From NCBI RefSeq assembly GCF_017161325.1, contig NZ_CP045670.1:1605367-1669366 (forward strand): DNA of 64,000 bases. Reading direction: 5' to 3'. A program made the translations under genes and the position numbers. This document shows, piece by piece, positions 55,460-63,628 of the stretch (its first letter is position 1; the number at the start of each line of letters is the position of its first letter). Below the pieces are notes generated by a model. It was not told where the DNA came from. It searched no databases and saw nothing but the letters and a program-made list of their open reading frames with translations. The DNA comes from Treponema pedis (GTDB lineage Bacteria; Spirochaetota; Spirochaetia; Treponematales; Treponemataceae).

Positions 55460-56194
55460 CTTGACGAGGAGACGGGGCTTTATTATTATGGCGCGAGATA
55501 TCTTGACCCGAAGTATAGTAGCTGGTTATCAGGCGACCCTGTCTTAGGTGAGTACATTTCGCAAGCTCCGGTAAATGACGAAGCAAAGAAGCACAACGAG
55601 AATTTACCTGGAATGGGTGGCATATACAACACGGTAAACTTGCATGTGTATCATTATGCGGGGAATAATCCGGTTAAGTATATCGATCCGGATGGACGGG
55701 ATATAATTTTATTGAATAGAGAAAGCGGAGCTTTTGGTTTTGGACATAATGCTGTATTAATTGGAAATGATACTGATGGATGGATGTATTATAGTAAAGA
55801 TGGTTATTTTTCTACAAATGAACCAGAAAAATTTGATACACTAGCAATTTTCATGGAGAAAAATAGTTCGACTTCCAATTATGGTTATAACAGAGGATAT
55901 AGGATATCAACTAAGCCATGTGAAGATGAAAAATTGAAAGAATATGCAGATAAAAGATTTCCTTTGCCATATAGTATATTTGCAGGGAACATGGAGATGG
56001 AATTTGATATGACAGATGCGGGAATCATGGAAGGTTCGAAAGCTGTAATTACAATATACCCAGATAATATTAAAGAAAATTGTGCAGATTTAACAGGGAA
56101 AATTCTTGACCATGGTAAAAAAGGTAAGTTTTTCCTAATAAATTTGGATTTACATATCCAAATGCTCAATCTTAGAGGGGACAAGCAAACATGA
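55439..56194 (+). pseudogene. Unit 18: short Rhs core stub with papain-like tip
   Basis: The head frame ends at TAA 55436. The core frame starts at a TTG in the head and is joined at KELDEETGLYYYGARY, with RWLSG changed to SWLSG, ending DPDG. The tip has FGFGHNAVLIGNDTDGWMYY (His motif) and IKENCADLTGKIL (Cys motif), like units 7 and 12. The C-terminus after KKGKFF differs from its sisters; a one-base shift at the A-run near 56113 would give VFPNKFGFTYPNAQS and a stop, a more natural end. So a small frameshift at the 3' end is possible. Confidence 0.55.
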
Positions 56195-56246
56195 CTTTGT
56201 AAGCGGTTGTAATTATCCGCCTAAATTTATTGATAAGGACCATATA

Positions 56247-57020
56247 TTGACCGCAGGTTTTGACGGCATCTTTTATATAAATGCGAAAGATCAAACGCTT
56301 ATGCGGTATATCCGTATGCCGCACAAAGCAGCTTTTTGTTTTGACATCTTAGACAATACAGATATTATATTTATTTTTGATGGTGATATTTATACATATA
56401 ATTATAAAACAGATAAGCGATATAAAAATGAAAATATTAATATAAAAGAGATATTTAAAGAATACAAACCTCCTGCATTTTATTCATGTCTGGCATATTC
56501 TAAAAAATACAATGTGATTTTATACAATGGTGTAAATTATAAAACTATTACTGAAAGTATTAACAATGCTGTTAAAAAATATTCAGTTATAACCAGTAAT
56601 ATTTATGCTGTAAATTTGAATACCAATAAGGTTAGTATAGTAGGAAGCGGAAAGGTTTCTCAAACTGATAAAGACGGCAATTTATATTATGCCGATAATA
56701 ATATTATTTATGAATATTTTCCTGATACAAATAAATCAATAAATATTTTTCAACATAGTCAAGGAATTTTTGATTATTATTCAAATACTATTCGATGGTT
56801 TAAAAAAACAGAAAAGTATATTTTTATTATATTAGATGATTTTCCAAATTTTAAAGGAGCCGGTCAAAGCGTTTTATTCATATATGGCAATAGAAAAGGT
56901 AGGAAGATAAGAATAAAAGTAAGAGAAACCGTTCCCGATTATAAGTATAATGCAAATGATCCGAGATATCCTCACTTTAGACATGAAATGGATATTATGG
57001 AAATTGCAGAGAATTTGTAA
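56247..57020 (+). CDS. Unit 18: immunity-position protein, probably 5'-truncated
   Basis: 257 residues from a TTG without clear ribosome site. The same frame is open upstream (HDFVSGCNYPPKFIDKDHIL) but offers no start and no signal peptide, so the 5' end seems lost. Repeating beta patterns (GFDGIFYINAKDQTLMRYI, IFIFDGDIYTYNYKTDK, NIYAVNLNTNKVSIVGSGK, DKDGNLYYADNNIIYEY) suggest a beta-propeller. Family not recognised. Confidence 0.5.
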   Translation: MTAGFDGIFYINAKDQTLMRYIRMPHKAAFCFDILDNTDIIFIFDGDIYTYNYKTDKRYKNENINIKEIFKEYKPPAFYSCLAYSKKYNVILYNGVNYKTITESINNAVKKYSVITSNIYAVNLNTNKVSIVGSGKVSQTDKDGNLYYADNNIIYEYFPDTNKSINIFQHSQGIFDYYSNTIRWFKKTEKYIFIILDDFPNFKGAGQSVLFIYGNRKGRKIRIKVRETVPDYKYNANDPRYPHFRHEMDIMEIAENL

Positions 57021-57064
57021 TAAAAATGCGTTTAAATTATAAAAAAATTAATTGAATGAGGTAA

Positions 57065-57241
57065 ATGATGATTGAGCAAATATTTATTTTTTTATTTTTA
57101 ATGGTGATAGGAAGTATATTCCTAATATTTAGAGCACTGGTTTTCAAAGAGTTATATAAAAAAAGTATTTATGTTTTTATCATTATCATGTATAATATAT
57201 TCATGTTGATAGCATTATTGAAAGTTTTATTAAATTTTTAA
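57065..57241 (+). CDS. Unit 18: small two-helix membrane protein
   Basis: 58 codons from ATG ATG at 57065/57068, with GAGG upstream. Two hydrophobic segments, FIFLFLMVIGSIFLIF and VFIIIMYNIFMLIALL, joined by the short basic loop RALVFKELYKKS. Found by reading; it stands in an immunity-type position after 56247-57020. Might be a small membrane immunity protein. Confidence 0.45.
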   Translation: MMIEQIFIFLFLMVIGSIFLIFRALVFKELYKKSIYVFIIIMYNIFMLIALLKVLLNF

Positions 57242-57374
57242 TGACACAATAAAATAAATTGTGTAAATGGTTTAGATGTGACTTGGTAGTATAAAACTAC
57301 GACTGTCAAAATATAGAAAACTTAGAGGTAAAATTAAAAACTATTTAATTAAATAACTAAGTATTAAAAATATT

Positions 57375-57728
57375 ATGAAAACAAACCCTTACATTTATTC
57401 CCAACCCAACTATCTCCTCCGGACAGCGATTGAAGCAGTACATGCAGTGAGGCAAAGCCGAACTTCCAGCCCAATCCTTTTTGCGGTGTGTATAAGCAAA
57501 AAGCAAGCTCTGACCGGAGGAAAGAGCCTTGCCTGTGAAGACAAATGCAGCAAAAAGATTGGAGCGGTATTGGTGCAGCAAGCCGATAGGCGCAGCTTCG
57601 AAGCAAGCGCGATGCCGATACTTGTTTACTTTTATATTATAATGATAAACAAGTATATGCAGTCTGCCGTTCAAAGGTGCTTACGCCCCTTTGAACTTCG
57701 AGTTTTGCCATTCGACAAAACATCGGGG
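57375..57728 (+). repeat. Unit 19 head repeat
   Basis: Modules GCAGTACATGCAGTGAGG, GCAAGCTCT/AGAGCCTTGC, GCTTCGAAGC, ATACTTGTTTA/TAAACAAGTAT, CAAAGG/CCTTTG and GTTTTGCC/GACAAAAC. First 280 bp nearly identical to the unit 4 head. Ends after CATCGGGG inside a module rather than at a usual border. Confidence 0.8.
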
Positions 57729-58232
57729 ACTGTATTTTTAAAATCATATTTTAATGATGATGATATATGGGAATTTTACGAAATAGCTGTTCCTGCAAGA
57801 ATAAGCAATAATGTTGATAATAAATTTCATTGGCATATTATTTTCCTTGCTTCAAAAAACTATGAAAAATGCATTGTGTTTTTTAATTCAAAGTCTCAAC
57901 ATAACTTAGTGGGTAAATTGACCCCAGATGAATTTCATATTATTAGTAAACAAATAAATCTAAGCTTAATATCGAATAATAGTCATAAAAAATATTCTGA
58001 TATACGAGGAATTAATCAACAATTTTATTTGCGTATATGTAATAAAAAGCATGCTAATGTTGTGTATGGAGATACTGCAAATGCAGAGACTTATATGTGG
58101 GCTAAACAATTATATTATTATTTTAATCAATTTGTTCCACAAAAGGATAGGCATTTTTATCGGATAGAAGAAGAAAAAACATTTGAAGAAAATATATTTG
58201 AAGTATGTGGAATTAAATTCAGTAGATTATAA
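57375..58232 (+). CDS. Unit 19: head fused to a non-Rhs domain
   Basis: 285 codons open from the head ATG; about 117 come from the head and 168 from unrelated sequence. There is no Rhs core. The second part (DDIWEFYEIAVPARISNNVD, FHWHIIFLASKNYEKCIVFF, MWAKQLYYYFNQFVPQKDRH) has no signal peptide and looks like a cytosolic immunity-type domain or the end of a toxin. The fusion may be fortuitous, since the head ATG has no ribosome site. Family not recognised. Confidence 0.4.
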   Translation: MKTNPYIYSQPNYLLRTAIEAVHAVRQSRTSSPILFAVCISKKQALTGGKSLACEDKCSKKIGAVLVQQADRRSFEASAMPILVYFYIIMINKYMQSAVQRCLRPFELRVLPFDKTSGTVFLKSYFNDDDIWEFYEIAVPARISNNVDNKFHWHIIFLASKNYEKCIVFFNSKSQHNLVGKLTPDEFHIISKQINLSLISNNSHKKYSDIRGINQQFYLRICNKKHANVVYGDTANAETYMWAKQLYYYFNQFVPQKDRHFYRIEEEKTFEENIFEVCGIKFSRL

Positions 58233-58253
58233 AAAACATAGGAGCATATTAAA

Positions 58254-58337
58254 ATGAAAATACCTAATGGTCCGTATCCTTTAGATTATTATAAACAATT
58301 ACAGAATAAAGAAAGGGATATCGATGTTAATAAATAA
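58254..58337 (+). CDS. Unit 19: 27-codon ORF with ribosome site, possible remnant
   Basis: ATG with AGGAG ten bases upstream, reading KIPNGPYPLDYYKQLQNKER and a stop at 58335 that overlaps the start of the lipoprotein gene. It may be a leader, a start of a deleted gene, or chance. Confidence 0.25.
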   Translation: MKIPNGPYPLDYYKQLQNKERDIDVNK

Positions 58338-58764
58338 GGCCCATAAATTGTTATACTGTATACTATTATCTTTTTCATTAGTTTCTTGTTACACAAAAAT
58401 ACATCAAACTATAGAGCAAAAAATTTATATTGATAATATTGTTTTAAATATTTATATTGATGATATGAGAGCTAAATTGAAATTAATAGGAATAGAAGAA
58501 GAAAAAGCTTTTTTTATATATGCTACAATTATCATTGACAATGTAAGTGAAAGGAATGGAAGTTTTGAATTACAAAAAATACGGTTATGTCATAATGAAA
58601 AAATTATTTCAACAATAACCTATTATGATACTTTTGTTTCTTTCCTTATGCAGCCGATAGGAATACAAAAAGGGGAAAGAAAAATTTATAAAATTTATTG
58701 GGTTGTAAATAAAAAGTATGAGAAACTACTTTTTAGTAATGACCTTAAGGTAGTATATGAATAA
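58324..58764 (+). CDS. Unit 19: immunity-position lipoprotein
   Basis: 146 residues. Signal peptide KAHKLLYCILLSFSLVSCYT with lipobox LVSC. The mature part is a beta-sandwich-like domain (YIDNIVLNIYIDDMRAKLKL, AFFIYATIIIDNVSERNGSF, RKIYKIYWVVNKKYEK). Its 3' end overlaps the start of the headless unit 20 by 8 bases. The cognate tip appears to have been lost. Confidence 0.55.
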   Translation: MLINKAHKLLYCILLSFSLVSCYTKIHQTIEQKIYIDNIVLNIYIDDMRAKLKLIGIEEEKAFFIYATIIIDNVSERNGSFELQKIRLCHNEKIISTITYYDTFVSFLMQPIGIQKGERKIYKIYWVVNKKYEKLLFSNDLKVVYE

Positions 58765-59899
58765 GTATTTAAAAGATGAGGAAGAGTTTATATTTACCTA
58801 TAACTATGATAAAGAAAGCGGAGTATACTCAACAGATTACGGCTTCGGTCTTGACGCCCCTAAAGAAACGAAACAGACAAATCCGCAAGACCTCTATGAT
58901 TACAGGCGGAACTATACATACACTTACAAGTCAAAAACAGCAAAGCTGTTTTTGGCGACGTATAATAATTTCCTTGCAAAGCAGCCATCAGGGCTGACAG
59001 AAGAGGCTGTACCGGGAATAGATAAATTACTGTTCAGGTTTACAGGTAAAGAATTTGACGAGGAGCCGGGGCTGTATCATTACGGCGCACGCTACCTTGA
59101 CCCGAAGTATAGTAGGTGGCTGTCGGGAGACCCGGCGTTAAATGATTATATACCAAAAGCACCGATAGATGATGAGGCTAAAAAGCATAACGAGAACTTA
59201 CCCGGAATGGGTGGCATATACAACACTGTAAACTTGCATGTGTATCATTATGCGGGAAATAATCCGGTGAAGTATATTGACCCGGATGGGAGAAGTGATG
59301 AATATACAATTGATGGAGATTATATTGGTCACATAAATGATAATATTGATGGTATTCATGTAGTTGAATTTACATATGTAGGTTCAGCAACATCAAGAAA
59401 GGATTCTCATGGATATCTAAAAAATCAAGATGGCTCAATTATGAGTGCTTCTGATTTCAATAATATTGTTGCTCTTATTTTTTCTGAAGCTAAATTAGCT
59501 AATGGAGTTAATGAGGCTAAGGGGATGGGTGAAGTTATTAAAAATAGGATGAATGAAACATGATTGTCATCAGAGGGAGTTTTAAATCATCCATTAGCAG
59601 GATTTGATGGGCTTAATACTCGTCGTTTTTTTATGGGGTTAGATGCCTTAAAATCGCAGCAAAAAGGTGCTGGCCTTCCGCAAATGGGTCTTGGTGAAGA
59701 TAGAGCTCTGGCTAATGCAATAGCAGGGGCTATATATGGTTTGAGTGGCAATAATTTTATGACAGATGGAGCTATGTTTTGGAGTCATAAAATATCCATA
59801 TCAGATCCATTTATAAAAACCATTTCGATAGGAACAGCTGATTTTTTTAAATTAAGCAATGAATGGATCCAAAAGCAAGGAGGTCGTCAATGGCCCTAA
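58757..59899 (+). pseudogene. Unit 20: headless Rhs core stub with SleB-like tip, TGA inside
   Basis: Starts at ATG AAT AAG over the previous stop and joins the core at EEEFIFTYNYDKESGVYSTD, without a head. It holds copy 8 of the palindromic insert at NYTY, then the core end (with changes KEFDEEPGLYHYGARY), DPDG and the tip. TGA at 59561 interrupts it after IKNRMNET; the same frame then runs to 59897. The tip has IFSEAKLANGVNEAKGMGEV plus IKNRM, then AIAGAIYGLSGNNFMT and FWSHKI. 'SEAxG...G..EVIxNRM' is the SleB/cell-wall hydrolase pattern. Unit 22 carries an intact relative. Confidence 0.7.
58922..58996 (+). repeat. 75-bp in-frame palindromic element, copy 8
   Basis: After RRNYTY (second site), but the core between this site and TEEAVPGIDK is missing, so the element bridges the two known sites. 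Confidence 0.75.
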
Positions 59900-60705
59900 A
59901 ACAAAAATCTCTTATTTTTTTGTTGTTTTTATATATTATATCTATAGTTTATGGTGAGTCTTTTCGAATTATTGAAAAGAAAGATGACTGGATTATTAGT
60001 ATAAGTGAAGAATGTGAAAACTTATATACTATTGAAGTTGTGAATATAAGAAAGAAACAAAATATAAAGATAGGAAAAAAGATAAGTCAGCCTGAGCCAA
60101 GAATGTACTGGCTGAATAATGATTTATTAAGAATTGATTTTGGTAGTGTTTTTGCACCCGACATTTCATCATACTTTTTTTCAATTAAACGTGAAAGAAT
60201 CTCAGAGGAATTATTTTTTGCAACTAACTTTATAGACTTGAAGAATGAGTTGGTTTTGTGTGCAGATTTAAATATTTCGGTAGTAGACATATTTAATCCT
60301 GATAAAAGTTATGTGCTTATTTTACCGGATGATATGTTCCATGCTGCATGCTATTGGTTTTGCATAGGAAAAAATACTAAATTTGATAACGGTTTTCTAT
60401 TTTTGGAATACTTAGTTGAAAATTCTTCAATGGAAACATATAGAATAAAAAAATATAAAATTCCAATTTTACCTAAAGAACAAAAAAAGCTCCTTGAAGA
60501 GAAGAAGATAGAGGGGGATACATTTTATTCTTTTACTAAAGAACTAACAGGGAAAGATGTTAACAAAGTTATTCAAGCTATTGAGGAGTATTGGAGTTCT
60601 GGAAAGTATAACGAGCTTATTGAATATCTTAAATCTTTTCTAATGACTAATGTGATGATGGGTTTTGTGTTGATACTTGCTCTATTTATCTCGTTTATTG
60701 CATAA
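59890..60705 (+). CDS. Unit 20: exported immunity protein of the SleB-like tip
   Basis: 271 residues; ATG 59890 has a perfect AAGGAGG seven bases upstream (ATG 59863 is in frame but lacks one). Signal peptide KQKSLIFLLFLYIISIVYGE, and a C-terminal hydrophobic segment VMMGFVLILALFISFI. The block MYWLNNDLLRIDFGSVFAPD, ISSYFFSIKRERISEELFFA matches the unit 22 partner (WISDKWCRYDFGSSMGPD, IRTYFFSVDKEKLSQEFFLA). Related toxins with related partners support the immunity role. It acts in the periplasm, where wall hydrolases act. Confidence 0.75.
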   Translation: MALKQKSLIFLLFLYIISIVYGESFRIIEKKDDWIISISEECENLYTIEVVNIRKKQNIKIGKKISQPEPRMYWLNNDLLRIDFGSVFAPDISSYFFSIKRERISEELFFATNFIDLKNELVLCADLNISVVDIFNPDKSYVLILPDDMFHAACYWFCIGKNTKFDNGFLFLEYLVENSSMETYRIKKYKIPILPKEQKKLLEEKKIEGDTFYSFTKELTGKDVNKVIQAIEEYWSSGKYNELIEYLKSFLMTNVMMGFVLILALFISFIA

Positions 60706-60777
60706 TTTAAAATAAATAATTTTGAGGTGCTATTAGTATAAATAAATATGGGAAAAATTAACAATATCAAATTAAAT

Positions 60778-61121
60778 CATTATTTGTATTTACAATCCAA
60801 CTATCTCATTCGGACAGCAATTGAAGCGGTACATGCAGTGAGGCAAAGTCGAACTTCCAGCCCAATCTTTTTGCGGTTTGTGTAACTAAAAAGCAAGCTC
60901 TGACCGGAGGGAAGAGTCTTGCCTATGAAGACAAATGCAGCAAAAAGATTGAAGCGGTATTGGGGCAGCAAGCCTATAGGCGCAGCTTTGAAGCAAGCGC
61001 GGTGCCGATACTTGTTTACTTTTATATTTTGTACAATAATAAAAGCTATAAGAAAGCTTCTGGATTCTTAAGGGCAAGATGCTTGCACCGGCCATTAAGC
61101 AGCAATTTTGAAGATAGGAGT
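60778..61121 (+). repeat. Unit 21 head repeat
   Basis: Head without the usual ATG. Modules GCGGTACATGCAGTGAGG, GCAAGCTCT/AGAGTCTTGC, ATACTTGTTTA, CTTAAGGGC/GCC-TTAAG (one arm degraded). Right border TTTTGAAGATAGGAGT as in unit 8. Confidence 0.75.
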
Positions 61122-61550
61122 GGCAGACAGTGTGAGCATATAAAGTACATACCTTACGGGGAACTATGGACTTATAAGTCAAAAACAGCAAAGCTGTTTT
61201 TGACGATGTATAATAATTTCCTTGCAAAGCAGCCCGAAGGGCTGATAGAAGAGGCTACACCGGGAATGGATAAGTTACCGTTCAGGTTTACAGGTAAGGA
61301 GCTTGATGAAGATACGGGGCTGTATTATTATGGAGCTAGGTACCTTGACCCGAAGTATTCGAGATGGTTATCAGGTGGCCCTGCACTTAATGAGTATATA
61401 CCGCAAGCGCCGGTAAATGACGAAGCGAAGAAGCACAATGAAAACTTACCCGGAATAGGATGCGTGTTTAATGTTGTAAACTTGCATGTTTATCATTATG
61501 CGGGGAATAATCCTATAAAGTATGCGGACCCGGATGGAGAAAGTTCATAG
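60960..61550 (+). pseudogene. Unit 21: Rhs core stub cut off from its tip
   Basis: About 196 codons from a TTG in the head: core joined at GRQCEHIKY, copy 9 of the palindromic insert, RFTGKELDEDTG, YSRWLSGGPALNEY, then DPDGESS and TAG. The stop follows the DPDG directly, and the tip continues in the +1 frame from ATG 61534. A one-base change at the junction therefore separates core and tip. Confidence 0.7.
61170..61244 (+). repeat. 75-bp in-frame palindromic element, copy 9
   Basis: After YGELW; CAG intact. Confidence 0.8.
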
Positions 61551-62022
61551 TGCCGCTGTCCAAATATTATTTGATGCTTTTTTTGGTAAAGGAAAGACAC
61601 AGGACTATTCAAAAAGTATGAATTTTCTTATGAGCTTTTTAAATTCTCCTAAGATGAATTCAGAAATTAATAAGTTATTGGATGATTTTAAAACTTTAGG
61701 AGTAGAACAGAAAACTTATTATGACGATATCCATTTTTATGAAGGATTTCAAGATAGTGATTTAAGATTGGCTGTAGGTAAAGCTAAGTACGAAATTACT
61801 ATACGGTCAGATAAGGTGGAAAAAAAGACTTTTTTTGAAACGAAGGAAGTTACGGTATATACAATCTTAGTCAAAATAATGGATAAGTATAATTTTGATG
61901 AAAAACGTTCAGATGGTTCTATTACTAGTATGTTAAATAACTGGGGATATGATAGAGAAAAAGAAGGTTCTATAACCCCATTTTATTGGACGTTTTCATA
62001 TGTAATACAAAAGATAGAATAA
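61534..62022 (+). CDS. Unit 21: toxin tip of unknown type, as a separate frame
   Basis: About 162 residues from an ATG formed by GATGG of the DPDG codons. Reads VHSAAVQILFDAFFGKGKTQ, then YYDDIHFYEGFQDSDLRLAV, GKAKYEITIRSDKVEKKTFF and ILVKIMDKYNFDEKRSDG. The central part (D.R.A.GK..Y.I......V..I.DKYNFD) looks like a compact beta domain seen in some Rhs/colicin-type tips whose activity I cannot name. The partner is a lipoprotein, so the target is likely in the envelope. Confidence 0.5.
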   Translation: MEKVHSAAVQILFDAFFGKGKTQDYSKSMNFLMSFLNSPKMNSEINKLLDDFKTLGVEQKTYYDDIHFYEGFQDSDLRLAVGKAKYEITIRSDKVEKKTFFETKEVTVYTILVKIMDKYNFDEKRSDGSITSMLNNWGYDREKEGSITPFYWTFSYVIQKIE

Positions 62023-62032
62023 GGAAGTCGTA

Positions 62033-62476
62033 ATGAGAAGAAAAATTTTATTAGTATTTTTTTTGGCTCTGCTAACTTCATGTCCGGGATTATTGGACTG
62101 GTCGTATGTATTGGTTAATGGGTATGAGGTGTGGCATATTAATAGCGATGATATACATATAGGTTTTACAGAAGATGGTTCGACCTTAAAAACATATTTA
62201 GACGATAAATTGATAGGTGTTCCGCCTTATGTTACAGCTGTATGGCATGATGACAGATATATTATTGCTCGTCATATTTCCCATGATGATGTAGCTGATT
62301 ATAAAGAGGGAAAGACTGTAATGGAAGATTATTATTTAGTTGATTCTAAGGAAAAGAAAAGTTTTGGGCCTTATAAAGATATCAACGAACTTTTCATCGA
62401 AACAAATATACCTGTGGTAAAAGATATAACATGGGTTTTGAGTTCGGAAATGTATAAATTTCAAAAGAATTATTAA
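62033..62476 (+). CDS. Unit 21: immunity-position lipoprotein
   Basis: 147 residues, AAGGAAG before the ATG. Signal peptide RRKILLVFFLALLTSCPGL with lipobox LTSC. The mature part is beta-rich with His/Asp (DDIHIGFTEDGSTLKTYLDD, AVWHDDRYIIARHISHDD). Follows the unknown tip by 10 bases. Family not recognised. Confidence 0.6.
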   Translation: MRRKILLVFFLALLTSCPGLLDWSYVLVNGYEVWHINSDDIHIGFTEDGSTLKTYLDDKLIGVPPYVTAVWHDDRYIIARHISHDDVADYKEGKTVMEDYYLVDSKEKKSFGPYKDINELFIETNIPVVKDITWVLSSEMYKFQKNY

Positions 62477-62503
62477 TGATGAAGCTATTGAAATAATAAA
62501 ATT

Positions 62504-62895
62504 ATGAAAACAAAACTTAGCATTTATTCACAACTTAACTATCTCACTCCACAGACAGCGATTGAAGCAAAAATCCTTTTTGCGGTGTGTATAAGCAAAA
62601 AGCAAGCTCTGACCGGAGGAAAGAGCCTTGCCTGTGAAGACAAGTGCAGCAAAAAGATTGGAGCGGTATCGCTGTAGCGTCGAAATAAGCGCAGTGCCGA
62701 TACTTGTGTACTTTTATATTTTATGTAATAATAAAAGCTATAAGAACGCTTCGGGATTCTTAAGGGCAAGGGGGTTGCACCGGCTTTAAAGCAGCAGTTT
62801 TGAAGATAGGAGAGGCTATAGCGGAGGGAGAGAGCTACCGGTGCAGCTTTAAGGTAACTTTTATCTGACAAAAGTTTCTTCTCTCTTCTAAAGAC
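62504..62895 (+). repeat. Unit 22 head repeat
   Basis: CAGCGATTGAAGCAAAAATC variant as in unit 11; GCAAGCTCT/AGAGCCTTGC, CTTAAGGGC with a degraded partner, CTTTTATCTGACAAAAG. Joined directly to GTGCCGATAGATGATG, the very end of the core. Confidence 0.75.
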
Positions 62896-62896
62896 G

Positions 62897-63628
62897 GTGC
62901 CGATAGATGATGAAGCGAAGAAGCACAATGAGAACCTGCCTGGTATGGGCGGTGTGTTTAACGTTGTAAACTTACATGTTTATCATTATGCGGGAAATAA
63001 TCCGGTGAAATATATTGATCCGGATGGGAGAACCGATAGATATATGGATGATGGAGTATTTATTGCACATATTGATGACGGCATAGATGGAGTTGAAATT
63101 TTTACATATAAATATGATAATAATAAAGAATTACAATCTTTAGGTTATTTGACAAATCCTGACGGTTCTTATATTAGTTCAAAGCACTTTGATGAACTTG
63201 TTTCTGCAATTTATAGTGAAGCAAAAGGAAATGATGATAAGGAAAATAGGGGGATGGGAGAGGTTATTTTTAATCGCATGAATGAACAACAACTACCTTT
63301 GCATGATACATTATATCATAAATATTCTGGGATTGATGGAATGAAAAAGCCTAAATTTTTTACAGGATTAGCAGCAATGGAAAAATTAAAAAAGGCGGGT
63401 ATTTTAAATATTAACGGATATGGAGAAAATGAGTCATTTATAAATTCTATTATTGGAGCAATTCATGGAATGCGTGGATATTCATTTATAACTAACAAAG
63501 CTGGCTTTTACTGGTCTCATGGTATTAATAGAAAAGGACTATTTAATAAATTAATGACCGTTAATGGTTGTGATTTTTTTAATTTAACAAAGTCAGGTTG
63601 GAATTTAAATAAGAGATATTGGCCGTGA
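62897..63628 (+). CDS. Unit 22: minimal Rhs core end with intact SleB-like tip
   Basis: 243 codons from GTG. Only the last 45 core residues remain (PIDDEAKKHNENLPGMGG, VYHYAGNNPVKY, DPDG). The tip has FDELVSAIYSEAKGNDDKEN, RGMGEVIFNRMNEQQLPL, then FTGLAAMEKLKKAGILNING, IIGAIHGMRGYSFIT and FYWSHGINRKG. 'YSEAKG...GMGEVIFNRM' is the SleB-type wall hydrolase pattern with the Glu in SEA as candidate acid. It is the intact version of the tip of unit 20 and shares its partner family. Confidence 0.7.
   Translation: MPIDDEAKKHNENLPGMGGVFNVVNLHVYHYAGNNPVKYIDPDGRTDRYMDDGVFIAHIDDGIDGVEIFTYKYDNNKELQSLGYLTNPDGSYISSKHFDELVSAIYSEAKGNDDKENRGMGEVIFNRMNEQQLPLHDTLYHKYSGIDGMKKPKFFTGLAAMEKLKKAGILNINGYGENESFINSIIGAIHGMRGYSFITNKAGFYWSHGINRKGLFNKLMTVNGCDFFNLTKSGWNLNKRYWP

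Noticed and set aside
23379..59563. Alternative genetic code or systematic read-through of TAG/TGA
   Set aside because: TAG and TGA end many intact genes here (for example 33636 TAG, 37809 TGA), and broken units also carry TAA and frameshifts, so decay is the simpler reading.
21474..62895. Heads as integron attC sites (treponemes are known to have a chromosomal integron)
   Set aside because: RYYYAAC-like GTCTAAC or ACTTAAC is present at many head starts, but a GTTRRRY partner at the right distance exists only in unit 7 (GTTAAAT near 32062), the two sides are not complementary, and no integrase is in the window.
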